Shown piece after piece: positions 26,014-35,400 of a stretch of 64,000 nt of DNA (positions are counted from its first letter, which is position 1; the number at the start of each line of letters is the position of its first letter). The DNA is taken from NCBI GenBank assembly GCA_013911065.1, contig JACERV010000020.1, positions 31,025 to 95,024 on the forward strand, read 5' to 3'. A program made the position numbers and the translations under genes. This DNA comes from Ruminococcus sp. (GTDB taxonomy: Bacteria > Bacillota > Clostridia > Lachnospirales > Lachnospiraceae). Below the pieces are notes generated by a model that ran no database searches, was not told where the DNA came from, and saw only the letters and a program-made list of their open reading frames with translations.

Positions 26014-28173
26014 CTAGTACTTACCAAAATCAAAAGAGGTATCTGATGTGAATTCTTCTGTTTCAGACTCTTCATTTTCATGGGAATTTATTGAAAAATC
26101 ACTGCTTTTTGCTCCTGCTTCCAGCTTAAACCTTCCAACTTCTTCGCGCAGTGTGGTTGCCTGAGCCGACATTTCCTCACTCGTTGCAGAGTTTTCTTCC
26201 GCAGTAGCCGCATTGGTCTGTACCACAGAAGACACCTGAGCCAGTCCCAGTTTTACCTGTTCGATTGCAGTAGCCTGTTCCTCTGATGCCGCTTCAATCT
26301 TTGTAAAGCTCTCTGTCACTCTTAAAGTACTTAATTCCACTTGCTGCAATATTTTTGCTGTTTCCGTTGTAATCTGAGTACCTTTTGATACTGTGACTAC
26401 TGAATGATGAATCAAATCTGCTGTCTGCTTTGCAGCTTCAGCGGACTTGGCAGCAAGGCTTCGTACTTCATCTGCAACAACAGCAAAACCTTTTCCGGCA
26501 TCTCCTGCACGTGCTGCCTCAATGGCTGCATTCAAAGCTAATATATTGGTCTGGAAAGCAATATCCTCAATCACCTTTGTAATATTTGCAATTTCATCAG
26601 AAGCAGAACCAATCTCACTCATCGCTTCAGTAAGCTGTGTCATATGTTCATTTCCGGCAGCAACATCCATACTTGTCTTTACAACAAATTCAGTGGCAGT
26701 TCTGACATTCCCTGAATTCTCCTCAGCTTGTTCCGCAATGGTTGTGACAGAAGCGCTGAGCTCTTCAATAGATGCGGCCTGCTCAGAAGAACCTGCTGCC
26801 AGTGCCTGTGCTCCGTTTGAAACCTGATCTGCACCTACACTTACCTGCTCTGCAGTATCATTAATGAGGTGCAGGGCATGATTTAAAGAAGCAGAAATAG
26901 CACCAAAAGCTGTCCGGATAGACGCAAACTCACCCACATAGTCCTCCTGCAAACGAATGCGCATATCTCCCTGAGCCATATTTTCCAGCGTACCTGTAAT
27001 CTCTTTTATGTATGCTATGTACCTGCGCAGCTGGACAACCGTACGGTTCAGTGATTCTCCCATACGTCCGGTCTCATCTGCCGACTTTACATCTACGGTA
27101 ACATTCAAATCGCCATCGGCAATCAAATTTGCCGTATCCGTGAGCCTTTTAATCGGTGTTACAATCTGTCTTGACAGAAGTAGAACTACAATCGTTACAA
27201 TAAGAAATACAATAACAAAGATAATCAGTGTCGTATTTCTAACTGCAGTGTATGATTGATTGTATTCTTTATCCGGCATACCGGTAGTCAGTGTCCACCC
27301 CGTACTTCCAACGGCTGAAACACAGCCATGAGTCTGCTCTCCATCAACCTTATACGAAATGTTTCCCGTTTTGCCGGATAGCAGTGCCTGTTTGAGATTC
27401 TCAGAAAAGCCTGCCTCCTCAACATTCTTATTGATGAGGTCAGTATTTGGGTGATAGATTATCTGCCCATTTTCGGATGCCAGCAAAAAGCGTCCGGTCT
27501 CTCCAAGCTTATAAGAACTTGCCATCTTCCCAAGGTCATCCAATGCCAAATCTATATTCACAGCTCCAATGATTTGTGTGGTGCCCTTCTGAAATATAGG
27601 AGCTGAAATACCGACTACCTGTTTGTTCGTGATAACATCCAAATAAGGTGCTGACATGATTGGCTCTCCTGCCGCCTCAAGCTGCTGGAACCAAGGCCGG
27701 CTGGTAATAACCCAGTCTTTTTCAGAAAATGACCCGTCACTCGCTACAAACTGGCTGGTGTCAACGTCTGCAACAACAATGGACATGACAGATTCACTGC
27801 CCGTAGATTGAATGTTGTACAGAGTATCAACCACCTGCTTAAGGCTGGACACCTGAGCCATTTTTTTATCCCCGGTAGCTTCGGTAACAAGAGCCTCTAC
27901 TGCACTATTTTTTGCAATAACACTTGCCGCCTCAAAATAGGGTACAAAATAACTGTTAATATCATTGGCCGCCGCCTCGGACTGGGCAGCCAGTTCATCG
28001 TCTCGGAGTTTCGTCACAGAATCAGATGTAATTCTAGTGATAATCAAAAGCAGAATTACAAATGAAAGAAGCATAGTCCCACCAATAAATGTCAGAATCT
28101 TAGAGGAGATAGTCCGGAATCCTTTTCCGCTTCTCCGTTGCACTTTTTCTTTTCCCTTTTTTCTCTTTCGCAT
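26014..28173 (-). CDS. Methyl-accepting chemotaxis protein with dCache sensor
   Basis: About 719 residues. Basic N-terminus, membrane helix about 26-48, extracellular double-Cache sensor about 50-300 ([36 protein letters not shown] in part), second membrane helix about 305-328, HAMP about 330-385, and a long cytoplasmic methyl-accepting coiled coil about 395-690 with the hairpin tip [17 protein letters not shown]. dCache receptors typically sense amino acids or other small solutes. There is no C-terminal CheR-binding pentapeptide. I chose the ATG at 28173, 9 bases after GGAG, over a TTG two codons earlier. No other chemotaxis or flagellar gene is nearby. Confidence 0.93.
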   Translation of the reverse strand: MRKRKKGKEKVQRRSGKGFRTISSKILTFIGGTMLLSFVILLLIITRITSDSVTKLRDDELAAQSEAAANDINSYFVPYFEAASVIAKNSAVEALVTEATGDKKMAQVSSLKQVVDTLYNIQSTGSESVMSIVVADVDTSQFVASDGSFSEKDWVITSRPWFQQLEAAGEPIMSAPYLDVITNKQVVGISAPIFQKGTTQIIGAVNIDLALDDLGKMASSYKLGETGRFLLASENGQIIYHPNTDLINKNVEEAGFSENLKQALLSGKTGNISYKVDGEQTHGCVSAVGSTGWTLTTGMPDKEYNQSYTAVRNTTLIIFVIVFLIVTIVVLLLSRQIVTPIKRLTDTANLIADGDLNVTVDVKSADETGRMGESLNRTVVQLRRYIAYIKEITGTLENMAQGDMRIRLQEDYVGEFASIRTAFGAISASLNHALHLINDTAEQVSVGADQVSNGAQALAAGSSEQAASIEELSASVTTIAEQAEENSGNVRTATEFVVKTSMDVAAGNEHMTQLTEAMSEIGSASDEIANITKVIEDIAFQTNILALNAAIEAARAGDAGKGFAVVADEVRSLAAKSAEAAKQTADLIHHSVVTVSKGTQITTETAKILQQVELSTLRVTESFTKIEAASEEQATAIEQVKLGLAQVSSVVQTNAATAEENSATSEEMSAQATTLREEVGRFKLEAGAKSSDFSINSHENEESETEEFTSDTSFDFGKY

Positions 28174-28329
28174 AATCAAAGGCTCCTTCTTAATAATGTG
28201 TTCATTCTACCACAAAATTCCATCCTTTTCAATAAAATTACTTTGATTTTAAAGGTTTTATTACCTATAGTTTGAAAACTTTAATCACACTAAAATCACC
28301 AACCTAAATTGTTACTGATACAAAACTTA

Positions 28330-28382
28330 TTGTTAACCCCCAAAAATACAGAGTTGACAATTTTTCTTATTTCTTTTATACT
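28330..28382 (+). promoter_or_regulatory. bioY promoter with BirA-type biotin operator
   Basis: TTGACA (28354-28359), 17-base spacer, TATACT (28377-28382). Overlapping the -35 is TTGTTAAC (28330-28337), 15 bases, GTTGACAA (28353-28360): the inverted repeat and spacing of the bifunctional BirA operator, with one mismatch. Biotin-loaded BirA would block this promoter. A cre-like sequence, TGAAAACGTTATAA, lies at 28397-28410 and is probably chance. Confidence 0.85.
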
Positions 28383-28426
28383 GACACAAGATAAAATGAA
28401 AACGTTATAAATAAAAGGAGGCTACT

Positions 28427-28987
28427 ATGAAAACCCCATCCTCAAACACTCCCTCTATTTCAGTAAAACACCTGACTTTAACGGGAGTTATGACCGCAGT
28501 TATATGTATTTTAGGTCCGCTTTCCATTCCCCTGCCCATGAGCCCTGTCCCTATTACCTTTACGAATCTCGCTATCTATCTGGCTGTATTCGTATTGGGT
28601 ATGAAATTTGGTACCATAAGCTATATCATCTATTTACTGCTGGGAGCCGTAGGCCTTCCGATATTCTCCTCCTTCTCCGGGGGGCTGGGAAAACTTGCCG
28701 GTCCTACAGGCGGCTATCTGATAGGCTTTATCTTTATGGCACTGATTGCAGGCTTTTTCATAGAATTTTTTCCCGGGAAACCACTTCTTTCCATCGCAGG
28801 TATGGCAGTGGGGGCCGCCGTTTGTTATTTGCTGGGAACCCTTTGGCTGGCCCGTCAGATGAACTTGACTTTCATGGCGGCGTTTAGTGTAGGTGTCATC
28901 CCCTACCTGGCAGGAGATTTGATTAAAATTATAATTGCTGCACTTCTCGGACCAAAACTCAGGGCAGCCGTCCTGCGCCTTTCATAA
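28427..28987 (+). CDS. bioY: Biotin transporter BioY (ECF S-component)
   Basis: A 186-residue membrane protein with six hydrophobic segments. BioY motifs: LGPLSIPLPMSPVPITFTNLAIYL (in part PLPMSPVPITFTNLA), GAVGLPIFSSFSGGLGKLAGPTGGYLIGF (in part GLGKLAGPTGGYLIGF). It binds biotin and works with the shared energy-coupling EcfAA'T module, encoded elsewhere. The start follows AAAGGAGG. Regulation by biotin is strongly suggested by a BirA-type operator over its promoter. No biotin-synthesis genes are in the window, in line with a biotin-importing gut bacterium. Confidence 0.95.
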   Translation: MKTPSSNTPSISVKHLTLTGVMTAVICILGPLSIPLPMSPVPITFTNLAIYLAVFVLGMKFGTISYIIYLLLGAVGLPIFSSFSGGLGKLAGPTGGYLIGFIFMALIAGFFIEFFPGKPLLSIAGMAVGAAVCYLLGTLWLARQMNLTFMAAFSVGVIPYLAGDLIKIIIAALLGPKLRAAVLRLS

Positions 28988-28990
28988 TAA

Positions 28991-29012
28991 AGAGTCTGGC
29001 AAGCCAGACTCT
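28991..29012 (+). terminator. Stem-loop after bioY
   Basis: A perfect 10-bp stem AGAGTCTGGC / GCCAGACTCT with a 2-base loop, 4 bases after the bioY stop. It lacks a T run, so termination is uncertain, but transcript-end protection is plausible. Confidence 0.5.
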
Positions 29013-29064
29013 CGCACCGAAGCGAGGTCGCTTTAGCGGCCATTTTCATTATGTGCGCGGTGCG
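29013..29064. other. GC-rich inverted repeat between bioY and tex
   Basis: CGCACCG (29013-29019) pairs with CGGTGCG (29058-29064), with a smaller CGA/TCG and GCTTTAGC-like structure inside. It is richer in G+C than its surroundings and codes for nothing visible. It could be a dispersed repeat or part of an RNA; no family was recognised. Confidence 0.35.
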
Positions 29065-29097
29065 CATCCCCCGGAGGGTTTCTATGTAATAGAAAAT

Positions 29098-29133
29098 AGG
29101 GAGTGTACAGAATCCATGCTCTGTACGCTCCCT
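29098..29133 (-). terminator. tex terminator
   Basis: AGGGAGTGTACAGA pairs with TCTGTACGCTCCCT over 14 positions with one mismatch. On the minus strand it is followed by ATTTTCTATT. It lies 13 bases past the tex stop codon. Confidence 0.85.
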
Positions 29134-29145
29134 GTTCTCTCATTT

Positions 29146-31296
29146 CTAAATCCCTCTCATAGTAAGCTGTATTCTTTTCTTTTTCAAATCTACACTCATT
29201 ACTTTGATATCTACAACATCTCCCACACTGACAGCTTCCAGCGGATGTTTGATATATCGATCCGTAATCTGTGAGATATGCACTAATCCGTCCTGATGAA
29301 CCCCAATATCTACAAACACACCAAAGTCAATGACATTGCGCACCGTCCCTTTCAGAATCATGCCCTCTTTCAAATCCTTCATATCCAGCACATCTGTGCG
29401 CAGAATAGGCTTTGGCATTTCATCACGGGGGTCACGGGCCGGTTTTTCCAGCTCTTTTACAATATCCCTCAAGGTTATCTCGCCAATCCCCAGTTCTTCT
29501 GCCAGCCTTTTATAATCCTTGATTGTCAGCGACAGCCCTGTCAGATTCCCCCGGGCAATGTCTTGCGGCCCAAATCCCTGCTTCTCCAGCAATTTTTCTG
29601 CCGCTTCATAAGACTCAGGATGAACTCCTGTGGCATCTAATGGATTCTTACCATCCATAATCCGCATAAAACCTGCACACTGCTCATAGGCTTTAGGCCC
29701 CAGTTTTGCAACCTTCAGCAGCTCTTTCCTATTTGTGAATCTTCCGTTTTCTTCTCTGTATACAACAATGTTCTTTGCAATTGTTCCCGTGATTCCTGAG
29801 ATATAGGAAAGCAGAGGTGCAGATGCCGTATTCAGGTCCACACCTACTTTATTTACACAATCCTCCACCACACCATTTAGTGATTCACCCAGCTTCTTCT
29901 GATTCATATCGTGCTGGTATTGCCCAACCCCAATAGATTTTGGGTCAATTTTAACCAACTCTGCCAGAGGGTCCTGAAGGCGCCTTGCAATGGAAGCGGC
30001 GCTCCTTTGTCCCACATCAAATTTAGGGAACTCCTCTGTAGCAAGCTTACTTGCAGAATAGACAGATGCACCTGCCTCATTTACAATTACATACTGTACC
30101 TTCTCAGGAATTTCCTTCAAAAGCTCCACTATAATTTGTTCCGACTCTCTGGATGCTGTTCCATTTCCCAGTGAAATCAGAGTAATATTGTACTTTGTAA
30201 TGATCTTTTTCAAAAGGTCTTTTGATGCTTTTATCTTTTGTGGCGTAGTCGGCGCAGTGGGATAAATCACTGTCGTACCCAGAACTTTTCCTGTAGCATC
30301 CACAACAGCCAGTTTACAGCCGGTACGGAAAGCGGGATCCCATCCCAGCACTACCTGTCCCGTAATAGGAGGCTGCATCAAAAGCTGGTGCAGGTTTTTG
30401 CCAAATACCTCAATTGCTCCATCTTCCGCCCTCTCAGTCAGTTCATTTCTGATTTCCCGCTCAATAGCCGGTGCAATCAGACGCTTATAGCTGTCCTCTG
30501 CAGTCTCCTTCAGCACCGGTGAGGTATATGGATTTTCCTGGAAGATAGTCTTTTTTTCCAGATAACGGATAATTTCCTCTTCCGGAGCTTCTATCTTCAC
30601 CGTCAGAATCTTTTCTTTCTCTCCCCGGTTCAATGCAAGTATCCGGTGTCCTGCCAGCTTTACAATGGGCTCCTCAAATTCATAGTACATCTCATAAACG
30701 GACTCCTCGTCCGGCTCCTTTGCCTTGGAAATCAGTTTCCCCTTCTGAGTGGTCATCTTACGGATCCAGCTCCTGTAATCCGCCTCGTCAGAAATGGATT
30801 CCGCTATAATATCTTTTGCTCCGGCAATCGCCTCCTCTATAGAGTTGACACCTTTTTCTTCCGACAGATATTTTTCCGCTTCCTTTTCCAGAGGCTCCTT
30901 TGTCTGCTGTAAGGTAATTAACGCAGCCAGAGGCTCCAGCCCCTTTTCCTTCGCTATGGTAGCACGTGTCCTCCGTTTGGGGCGGTAAGGACGGTATAAA
31001 TCTTCCACAACAACAAGTGTTTCAGCCGCCAGAATCTGTGCTTTTAATTCTTCTGTCAGCTTTCCCTGTTCCTCTATTCCCGATAATACCTGTTCCTTTT
31101 TCTCCTCCAGATTGCGGAGATATGTCAGCCTTTCATACAGCTTCCGGAGCTGTTCATCATTCAAAGATCCTGTTATCTCCTTCCTGTAACGTGAGATAAA
31201 AGGAATCGTATTCCCCTCATCAATTAACTTCACTGCGGCATCTACCTGCCAGAGTTTTACTTCCAGTTCTTCAGTCAACTTTTGATTAATATTCAT
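29146..31296 (-). CDS. tex: Tex-family S1 RNA-binding transcription accessory protein
   Basis: About 716 residues, the usual length. A Tex N-terminal helical domain (about 1-190; IPFISRYRKEITGSLND) is followed by a YqgF/RNase-H-like domain (about 310-450; GWDPAFRTGCKLAVVD), helix-hairpin-helix repeats (about 470-620; NTASAPLLSYISGI), and a C-terminal S1 domain (about 635-710; GTVRNVIDFGVFVDIGVHQD). Tex binds RNA and is linked to transcription and ribosome quality in several bacteria. I chose the ATG at 31296; an upstream start 12 codons earlier adds a non-conserved basic leader. Confidence 0.95.
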   Translation of the reverse strand: MNINQKLTEELEVKLWQVDAAVKLIDEGNTIPFISRYRKEITGSLNDEQLRKLYERLTYLRNLEEKKEQVLSGIEEQGKLTEELKAQILAAETLVVVEDLYRPYRPKRRTRATIAKEKGLEPLAALITLQQTKEPLEKEAEKYLSEEKGVNSIEEAIAGAKDIIAESISDEADYRSWIRKMTTQKGKLISKAKEPDEESVYEMYYEFEEPIVKLAGHRILALNRGEKEKILTVKIEAPEEEIIRYLEKKTIFQENPYTSPVLKETAEDSYKRLIAPAIEREIRNELTERAEDGAIEVFGKNLHQLLMQPPITGQVVLGWDPAFRTGCKLAVVDATGKVLGTTVIYPTAPTTPQKIKASKDLLKKIITKYNITLISLGNGTASRESEQIIVELLKEIPEKVQYVIVNEAGASVYSASKLATEEFPKFDVGQRSAASIARRLQDPLAELVKIDPKSIGVGQYQHDMNQKKLGESLNGVVEDCVNKVGVDLNTASAPLLSYISGITGTIAKNIVVYREENGRFTNRKELLKVAKLGPKAYEQCAGFMRIMDGKNPLDATGVHPESYEAAEKLLEKQGFGPQDIARGNLTGLSLTIKDYKRLAEELGIGEITLRDIVKELEKPARDPRDEMPKPILRTDVLDMKDLKEGMILKGTVRNVIDFGVFVDIGVHQDGLVHISQITDRYIKHPLEAVSVGDVVDIKVMSVDLKKKRIQLTMRGI

Positions 31297-31419
31297 ACTC
31301 CATGTACCTTTCTTTTTACTCCTGATGTACAACCCTTAAAGAATCATAACATCCTTATTATACAGGAAGCACTCCCGTCTTTACAATATTTTCTCTTTCT
31401 TTATGCAAATTCTTTTCGC

Positions 31420-31448
31420 TTGAACCTTCCCGGGGAAAGAAGTATACT
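31420..31448 (+). promoter_or_regulatory. Promoter of the pseudouridine synthase gene
   Basis: TTGAAC (31420-31425), 17-base spacer, TATACT (31443-31448), about 30 bases before the start codon. Confidence 0.7.
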
Positions 31449-31479
31449 ATGTAAGTATTTAAGACATTGAGGTAATGAC

Positions 31480-32421
31480 ATGAACAGAATTTTAACTTAT
31501 GAAGTAAAAAAAGAGCAGGAAAACCTGCGTATAGAGCAATATCTGAGGAGACACCGCTACTCACGGCAGAATCTCACCGAATTAAAAAAGATGCCGGACA
31601 GTATTCTTGTAAATGGCATCCCCCGTTATTTAAAACAAAGGCTGGCTTCCGGAGATATCCTGACGGTACATATCCAGGAAACGGAATCTTCTGAACATAT
31701 CCCTCCCATATCTATCCCTCTGGATATTGTATACGAGGATGAAGATATCCTTGTCATTAACAAACCTGCCGGTATGCCCACCCATCCTTCCATGAACAAT
31801 TATACAAATACCCTGGCAAACGGGCTGGCATGGTATTTTCAGACTCAGGGAAAAGCGTTTGTCTTCCGCTGCACCAACCGCCTGGACCGGGACACCTCGG
31901 GACTGACCGTGGTGGCAAAGCATATGCTTAGCTCCAATATCCTGTCCTCTATGGCAGTGCACCATGAGGTTTCCCGGGAGTATTTAGCACTTGTACGCGG
32001 CAATATCACACCTGCCCAGGGGACGATTCGCGCACCTTTGTCCCGAAAACCAGGCTCCATCATTGAGCGTACGGTGGATTTTGAAAACGGTGAGTCTGCA
32101 GTCACCCATTACCGTGTCGTAAAAGAACAGCATGGGCACAGCCTTGTTTCTCTTCAATTAGAGACAGGCCGTACCCATCAGATACGCATTCATATGAAAT
32201 ATCTTGGCTTCCCATTGATTGGTGACTATCTTTATAATCCGGATATGGAGTACATGCAGAGGCAGGCGCTTCACTGCTGCCGTCTGGCCTTCTGCCACCC
32301 TGTGACCGAAGAGTATATTGCTTTTTCCGCACCTTTGCCCGTGGATATGCAGAACGTCCTTACTCCGGCAAAAGATACAATAAAACAGAGCCCAATCAAG
32401 TGGGATCATAATTCTGAGTAA
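31480..32421 (+). CDS. RluA/RluD-family pseudouridine synthase
   Basis: A 313-residue RNA pseudouridine synthase. The N-terminal 80 residues look like an S4-like RNA-binding segment (RIEQYLRRHRYSRQNLTELKK in part RIEQYLRRHRYSRQNL). The catalytic motif is NRLDRDTSGLTVVAK, where the usual H of HRLDRDTSG is N; the catalytic Asp is intact. LETGRTHQIRIHMKYLGFPLIGD (in part LETGRTHQIRIHMKYLG) is the conserved C-terminal block. It modifies a uridine in 23S rRNA or tRNA. Its 3' end overlaps the convergent kinase-GGDEF gene by 16 bases. Confidence 0.9.
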   Translation: MNRILTYEVKKEQENLRIEQYLRRHRYSRQNLTELKKMPDSILVNGIPRYLKQRLASGDILTVHIQETESSEHIPPISIPLDIVYEDEDILVINKPAGMPTHPSMNNYTNTLANGLAWYFQTQGKAFVFRCTNRLDRDTSGLTVVAKHMLSSNILSSMAVHHEVSREYLALVRGNITPAQGTIRAPLSRKPGSIIERTVDFENGESAVTHYRVVKEQHGHSLVSLQLETGRTHQIRIHMKYLGFPLIGDYLYNPDMEYMQRQALHCCRLAFCHPVTEEYIAFSAPLPVDMQNVLTPAKDTIKQSPIKWDHNSE

Positions 32422-35400
32422 AATGCATACTGGTTCTTACCATTATTTTTTGCCGCGTACATTGCCTTGTCCGAATTGTTAATCAATTCCTCAGCGGTAT
32501 TCCCGTCAGACCCGGAAATACTGATGCCTATGCTTGACGTAACAGACACCACTGTCCCGGCTTCATCAATTTTAATAGGTTTTTTCACTGAATCAATCAA
32601 CTGCCCACATAATGCTTCGACTTGCTCTCTGCTCTCAGCATTTTCAATCACCAGCACAAACTCATCCCCTCCCAGCCTGGAAACCATATCGCAGCCCCTG
32701 ACGGTGTTCACAAGCCTGCGGGCTGTAAAAATCAGAACAATATCTCCTGCATCATGCCCATACAGGTCATTTATGGATTTAAAACCATCCAGATCAACAA
32801 ATAAAACAGCAATGACTCCTTTTTCATAATTTGCCGCCTTTATGGAAAATTCCAAATGATTCTGAAACATCCGCCGGTTCGGCAGACCCGTAAGTGTATC
32901 GTGGTTTGCCATGTGTGCAAGCCGCTCTTCCGCTCCCTGGCGGATCTTGATTTCTTCTCTCAGCTCCTTCGTCCTGTCATCAACCAGAAATTGCAGATTG
33001 CTGTAAAGGTAAGCATTTTCAAGAGAAATCGCAAGCTGAGAGCCAATAACTTTCAGAGCTTCCAGACGTTTCTCATCAAAAACCCCTTCAATCAATCTAT
33101 TTTCCAAATAAAGAATTCCTTTTAAGTCTCCCCGGTGAACAATTGGCATACATAAAATAGATTTAGAGCCATATGCGAGAATGTGCTCATCCGACATAAA
33201 AATATCAGAGGTCAGCGCATTATTCAGCACAATCGTTTCCTTCGTTCTGTCCACATAATAGAAAATCCCCAAAGAGACGCAGCCCGAATTTGCAGCCGGC
33301 ACATTTACAGAACTTTCTTCCTTATACTCTGAACTCCCCTCTGCCCGGATAACATAACCATCTTTCCCGTTTTTTGTAAGATAATAAATATACTGTGCGC
33401 CTGAAATCTCCTGTAAAATGTTCATCAGTTTATCTAAAATAGCTTCCAGTTCTATCTCGCCGGAAATTGCCTGGGAGGTGGTAATCAATGCATTGAAATC
33501 TATCGTTGTTCTGTTTACAGCTCTGCTTGTTCCTGAGACATAGGCAGTGCCCGGGCTCCTGTAAAAGCCCTTTTTACTTGTATAATTCACGGAAAGCAGA
33601 CCGCTGCTGTCCTTCCAGAGCTGCTCCGTTTTTCCGTCCGCTTCCCAGGAAAGATATGCAGAATACGCCTCACGCAAAAAGTTAGCCGCAGTCTTAGGGG
33701 CATCCAATTTCAGAAAACGCCGTGCCGCCAGTTCACAAAGCATAGCATAATGATATGGCCTGTTACTCGTCTCTGCTTCACGGATTGCCCTTTCATAGAG
33801 CGAAGCCAGCTTGTCACCTCTGCCGTCTAATGCAGCCATTTCAGCCTTAATAGCACTGTAAAGATGTAAAAAATTCACCGGTGCATCTGCCGCTCTTTCC
33901 CCAAACCACTCCTGGTTTGCCTCCAGCATTGCACGGAGACTTATTTGTTCCTCTCTGCCGCAGTCATGATACTCCAGGCGCTTACAGATAGCCAGGGAAT
34001 GTAAAAAGTTATGTATTGCAGTCAGATAAAACCCAGTAATGTAGGGCATTAAGGATATGGCTTTCACTGTCAGATCATAAACCGTATTGTAGTCTAAATA
34101 TATCGCTGCCGAAAGTGCCCGGAGAATATAGTAGCAGCACTGGGCCATCTGATCCATCCTGATGCTCTCAAGATGATTCTCCTCGCTGAAACTGTCATCC
34201 TCAAAACTGCCATAGGCTTTTGTCATACCTTTTAAAGCTTTGTATAGCTGTGCATAGCTCGTATAACTTTCAACCGCATGTAAATTTCCCGTTTTAACAG
34301 CATAAGCTAATGCAGATTCGGTCTCGCCCGCCAGCTCCCGGACCGTCTGGCAGGTCTCAAGTACTGCCTGCTGGGTTGTAAAATAACTATAACACGCAAA
34401 TTCAAAATCACCTACGGAGTCATTTCCCCTCCAGGATTCCCGTGAATAGGATATATTTTTTTTCACATCCTGAAACCAGTGACCATTGAATAACGAAAAT
34501 ACATGGTATACTCTAAATAATTCATTCTTATATCCGGCTTTTTCAGCCAATCTTCTTGCTTTATCTGCGATAGCATATGACAGCTTGTAATCATTCTTAA
34601 ATGGCACAAGAACAAGGGTCAGATTCGCATACAGCATCACCCCTTCCGGGGTATAACCGTATATAAGGCTCCGTCTGGCACTGGTCACAATAGCCCAGGC
34701 AGAATACAGCGGATTTCGGAAGAAACCACCTGCCGATATTCTATTTAAGATTTTTGAGATTGCAGATTCTTTTTTATCCACTGCTTCGATTTTATCCACT
34801 TTCCTCAAAAAATTCATTTTTTCATACTCAGTATAATATGTCTCAACTTCAGACATTATGGTTTCATACAGCGTTTCTTTTGGAAAAGATATGCCCAGCT
34901 TTTCCAATAATTCCACACCCAGCATGAAAGCCCTTCCGTACTCACCCCGGTTTGATAATCCCACAGCCTGCAGACAGCAATTATCTGTCAGGTCTATTGG
35001 AGAAGCTGCCAGCTTTTCAAGTAATGGATAAACCCGGTCAGCATCCTCATACTTGGAAAGACTGCTCAATACCAAATGATATGATGCATAAACCGAGAAA
35101 CCAAAGTCATCCCCGGCAGACTCCATATCATCTAAGTGTCCGATAATCTGTTCCAGATATCCCAGCGCAATCTCATAAGTTGATAAAAGGCAGGCAGCCC
35201 GGGCTGCTTTCAAAAGAATTTGTGCAATATGCTTCTTTTCCATTGGGGAATCAATCATCCCAAAAGCTTTAGAATAGTGGTTTGCCACAAGAAACCTTTT
35301 TTCTGAGGCACCGCTGTCTCCGCTTTCAGATTCAGAATAATACTTTGCAAGCATGTAATGTATACGGCTCCTGTTACGCTCCGATAAAATCGTATAAAAG

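Noticed and set aside
28397..28410. cre-like (CcpA) site TGAAAACGTTATAA before bioY
   Set aside because: One mismatch at a key position, biotin uptake is not a usual CcpA target, and it is a single site.
31858..31920. Pseudouridine synthase with N instead of H in the HRLDRDTSG motif taken as inactive
   Set aside because: The catalytic aspartate and arginine are intact; the leading His is variable in the family.
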